The notes beneath the pieces are model-generated. The model had not been told where the DNA came from. It was given only the letters and a program-made list of their open reading frames with translations, and ran no database searches. The translations under genes and the position numbers were made by a program. From assembly GCA_022821545.1 (NCBI GenBank), contig JAJEDJ010000050.1, forward strand, positions 62,001 to 126,000: a stretch of DNA of 64,000 nt, in the 5' to 3' direction. Position 1 is the first letter of the stretch; each line of letters opens with the position of its first letter. The DNA is from Caldilineaceae bacterium. GTDB lineage: Bacteria; Chloroflexota; Anaerolineae; Caldilineales; Caldilineaceae. Positions 61,911-64,000 of this stretch are shown here, piece after piece.

Positions 61911-62486
61911 ATGGCTCGCATGAAAATCTTGTTGACGGAGGATGTTCCCTCCCTGGGTCTTGCCGGTGAAGTCCACACTGTGGCCAGAGGCTATGCCCGT
62001 AACTACCTTATCCCGCGCAGGGAAGCAATCATTGCGACCAGGGGCGCCTTGAAACAGGCCGAGGATATCCGTCAGGCTGCCGTACGGAAGCGGGCGCAAG
62101 AGCGGTCGAACGCCGATGCCCAGGCAGAGGTGCTGAACGGCCAGCAGCTGCTCTTTAACGTCAGGGCGGGTGAAAACGACCGCCTTTACGGTTCGATTAC
62201 CACTTCGGACATCGCAGAAAGTCTTGAAGAAACGGTCGAATTCGAAGTGGACAGAAGGCGAATCGTCTTGAACCAGCCAATTCGGGAGCTGGGCCTTTAT
62301 GACGTGACGATGCGGCTGATGACTGAAGTAGAGGCTACATTTGCGGTTGCGGTTGTGCGGGAGGGCGAAGGTTGGGCCGACGCCGAACAGAGGGAACGGG
62401 ACCGGGAAGCCGCTGCCCAGGCGGAGGCCGAAGAGGAGGCAGTCGCCGAGCTGGTGGATGATGCCTCCGCGGCTGAAGAAGAATAG
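61911..62486 (+). CDS. rplI: 50S ribosomal protein L9
   Basis: Large-subunit protein L9, 191 residues. The N-terminal domain begins [36 protein letters not shown], joined by the long helix to the C-terminal domain ending in VAVVREG. An acidic, Ala/Glu-rich tail of about 35 residues makes it longer than the usual 148-150. The gene stands alone with its own promoter and terminator, not in the common rpsF-ssb-rpsR-rplI cluster. Confidence 0.94.
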   Translation: MARMKILLTEDVPSLGLAGEVHTVARGYARNYLIPRREAIIATRGALKQAEDIRQAAVRKRAQERSNADAQAEVLNGQQLLFNVRAGENDRLYGSITTSDIAESLEETVEFEVDRRRIVLNQPIRELGLYDVTMRLMTEVEATFAVAVVREGEGWADAEQRERDREAAAQAEAEEEAVAELVDDASAAEEE

Positions 62487-62545
62487 GGCCCGGAGACAGC
62501 CTGACCTGAACGGTCTCTCCTCGACAGAGAGTTCAGCATAATTGG

Positions 62546-62574
62546 CGGACAGGGCGTACGCCCTGTCCGTTTTT
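62546..62574 (+). terminator. intrinsic terminator of rplI
   Basis: A perfect 10-base-pair stem, CGGACAGGGC / GCCCTGTCCG, with a GTAC loop (62546-62569), followed by T5 and more T residues. Confidence 0.9.
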
Positions 62575-62583
62575 CTTTTCGTC

Positions 62584-62617
62584 GGGGCTGGGGACCGAGT
62601 CCCCAACACGCAGCCCC
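62584..62617 (+). other. GC-rich hairpin downstream of the rplI terminator
   Basis: Outer stem GGGGCTG / CAGCCCC (62584-62590, 62611-62617) encloses GGGAC-CGA-GTCCC (62591-62603), leaving a seven-base bulge. There is no T run; the role is unknown. Confidence 0.5.
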
Positions 62618-62735
62618 GCCTCCCCCTCTCTCTCCTCACTACTCCCTCCTTGCCCCTCGCCTTTTCCAGCCAATTCAGATGCGATAGTTCCGCCACACCA
62701 AGCCTGTTTCACTAGCCAGATTCGGGCATATCGGG

Positions 62736-62741
62736 TATAAT
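62736..62741 (+). promoter_or_regulatory. gyrA -10 box
   Basis: TATAAT (62736-62741), a perfect -10, about 110 bases before the gyrA start. No convincing -35 at normal spacing is seen. Confidence 0.45.
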
Positions 62742-62851
62742 AAATGATGGCGAAGTGACCGGATTTCGACCCGAAACGCAGGACAGAAACCTCCCCTTCG
62801 ATCGACTGCGGAGGCCGCGAGAATAGACGAAATAGTGGCGGGAGAACGTGA

Positions 62852-64000
62852 ATGAGTGAAGAGCCAAACGGCATGGACGGCGCAGCCCCTGGGGACAATG
62901 GAATGAGCGGCTTGCCGCAAGACCCTGCCGCCCTGAACGGGACAAATGGCAATGGCATGTTTGCCCAGAGCGTCGAGGAAGTCTCTATCGAAGACGAGAT
63001 GCGCACCGCTTTTCTGGACTATGCGGTCAGCGTAATCGTCGCGCGGGCTCTGCCCGACGCCCGCGACGGACTGAAACCGGTTCACCGGCGCATCCTGTAT
63101 GCCATGCACGACATGGGGTTGCGCGCCAACTCCTCCTATAAGAAGTCGGCCCGCATCGTCGGAGAGGTGCTGGGCAAGTATCATCCCCATAACGACCAGG
63201 CCGTCTACGATGCCCTGGCGCGTATGGCGCAGGAGTTCAGCCTGCGCTACCCCCTGGTGGACGGCCAGGGGAACTTCGGCTCCGTGGACGGCGACAGCCC
63301 GGCCGCGATGCGGTACACCGAGGCCCGGCTCGCGCAGCTGACCGAAATGCTGCTCCAGGACATCGAAATGGATACGGTCGACTGGGGACCGAATTTCGAC
63401 GACAGCCTGGAGGAGCCCCTGGTTCTGCCTGGAAAACTGCCCAACATGCTGGTCAACGGCTCCAGCGGCATCGCCGTGGGCATGGCGACAAACATCCCTC
63501 CTCATAACCTGAATGAGATTTGCGACGCCGTTGCCTTTGTCATCGACAACTGGGAGCGGCGGGAACAGATCGGCCTGGAAGAGTTGATGGAGTTGGTGAA
63601 GGGGCCGGACTTCCCAACCGGCGGCGAGATTCTGGGGACGGAAGGGATTCGTCACGCCTTCGCCACCGGCCGCGGCCGCGTACTCGTGCGCGCCCGGACG
63701 CAGATTGAGGAGACGGACAGCGGCCGCTTCCGCATCATCGTCACGGAGATCCCTTACCAGATAAACAAGACGACACTGATTGAGCGCATCGCCGAGCTGG
63801 CCCGCTCCGGTCGTCTGGACAGCATTAGCGATCTGCGCGACGAGAGCGACCGCCGCGGCATGCGCATCGTCATTGAGCTGAAACGCGGCGCGTCGCCCAA
63901 AAAGGAGCAGAACCGCCTCTTCAAGTTCACGCCGCTGCAGTCCACCTTCAGCGTGAATGCCCTCTCCCTGCTGAACGGCAGGCCGGTGACGCTGGGACTG
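62852..64000 (+). CDS. gyrA: DNA gyrase subunit A (5' part, runs off the window)
   Basis: The first 383 residues of a type IIA topoisomerase A subunit, open to the window end. A Gly/Asn-rich leader of about 40 residues precedes the normal start, [38 protein letters not shown]. The catalytic Tyr is Y155 (AMRYTEARL). The quinolone-determining stretch reads [11 protein letters not shown], with Asn at E. coli position 81 and Gln at position 83, where Gly and Ser are usual; Asp87 is kept. ParC cannot be excluded without the C-terminal domain, but GyrA is more likely. GGGAG lies nine bases before ATG 62852. Confidence 0.9.
   Translation, partial: MSEEPNGMDGAAPGDNGMSGLPQDPAALNGTNGNGMFAQSVEEVSIEDEMRTAFLDYAVSVIVARALPDARDGLKPVHRRILYAMHDMGLRANSSYKKSARIVGEVLGKYHPHNDQAVYDALARMAQEFSLRYPLVDGQGNFGSVDGDSPAAMRYTEARLAQLTEMLLQDIEMDTVDWGPNFDDSLEEPLVLPGKLPNMLVNGSSGIAVGMATNIPPHNLNEICDAVAFVIDNWERREQIGLEELMELVKGPDFPTGGEILGTEGIRHAFATGRGRVLVRARTQIEETDSGRFRIIVTEIPYQINKTTLIERIAELARSGRLDSISDLRDESDRRGMRIVIELKRGASPKKEQNRLFKFTPLQSTFSVNALSLLNGRPVTLGL

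Larger units (their letters stand above)
62487..62851. other. intergenic region between rplI and gyrA
   Basis: About 365 bases. It holds the rplI terminator, a GC hairpin, a pyrimidine-rich stretch (62620-62660) and a likely gyrA -10 box. No gene is seen. Confidence 0.7.

Noticed and set aside
62675-63655. A 326-codon minus-strand open frame
   Set aside because: It is antisense to gyrA, which has strong motifs and runs open to the window end.

Overview
The window is a GC-rich bacterial chromosome segment, densely packed with genes on both strands. It holds no mobile element, phage gene or CRISPR array. The housekeeping genes (ffh, rpsP, khpA, rimM, dprA, ftsY, prfB, dgt, ettA, rplI, and the start of gyrA), menaquinone genes, a ChlI/ChlD-type chelatase, a siroheme reductase, PhyH and enolase-superfamily enzymes, and a DUF4129/MoxR/DUF58 operon together suggest a Chloroflexota member of the Anaerolineae/Caldilineae type. 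That placement is inferred from gene content only.

Layout. 0-3.4 kb: tightly coupled menE - phytanoyl-CoA dioxygenase-like - menH. 3.5-5.3 kb: a flippase-like membrane protein and a PHP phosphoesterase. 5.4-8.9 kb (minus): a chelatase I/D locus in which the AAA+ part and the VWA part are joined by a probable programmed -1 frameshift at an A8 run, followed by a TPR-like protein. 9.2-12 kb: ECF sigma factor, zinc-finger anti-sigma factor and a bactofilin-like beta-repeat membrane protein. 12-22.2 kb: ettA, a phosphoesterase, a CDP-alcohol phosphatidyltransferase, then ffh-rpsP-khpA-rimM-dprA-manC and a repeat-containing membrane protein. 22.3-27.8 kb: dgt, ftsY, prfB (classic +1 frameshift), a LarA-like protein and a HAD dehalogenase. 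28 kb: tRNA-Ser(CGA), then O-antigen ligase, GtrA and a glycosyltransferase. 31.5-36 kb: thioesterase, two unknown proteins, mtnP and a ThDP enzyme. 36-41.3 kb: a sugar-acid catabolism cluster (two enolase-superfamily dehydratases, a DapA-type lyase, a lactonase-type amidohydrolase and a 2-hydroxyacid dehydrogenase). 41.4-48.8 kb: moxR-DUF58-DUF4129, a second ThDP enzyme and a CCA-adding enzyme. 48.8-53 kb (minus): nitrite/sulfite reductase, an unknown protein and a TrpD-like protein. 53.3-57.5 kb: an M16 lipoprotein peptidase and three small proteins. 57.5-61.6 kb (minus): response regulator - triple PDZ protein - histidine kinase. 61.9-64 kb: rplI and the 5' part of gyrA.

The most interesting signals are the chelatase frameshift (slippery run, zero-frame stop and downstream hairpin all visible), the dioxygenase gene translationally coupled between menE and menH, unusual residues at the quinolone-binding positions of GyrA, the reductase with a helical C-terminal extension plus two odd partners, and the stress-response-like sigma/anti-sigma/beta-repeat and RR-PDZ-HK operons. 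No wholly unknown multi-gene system is proven. Many small inverted and tandem repeats in intergenic regions are recorded as well.
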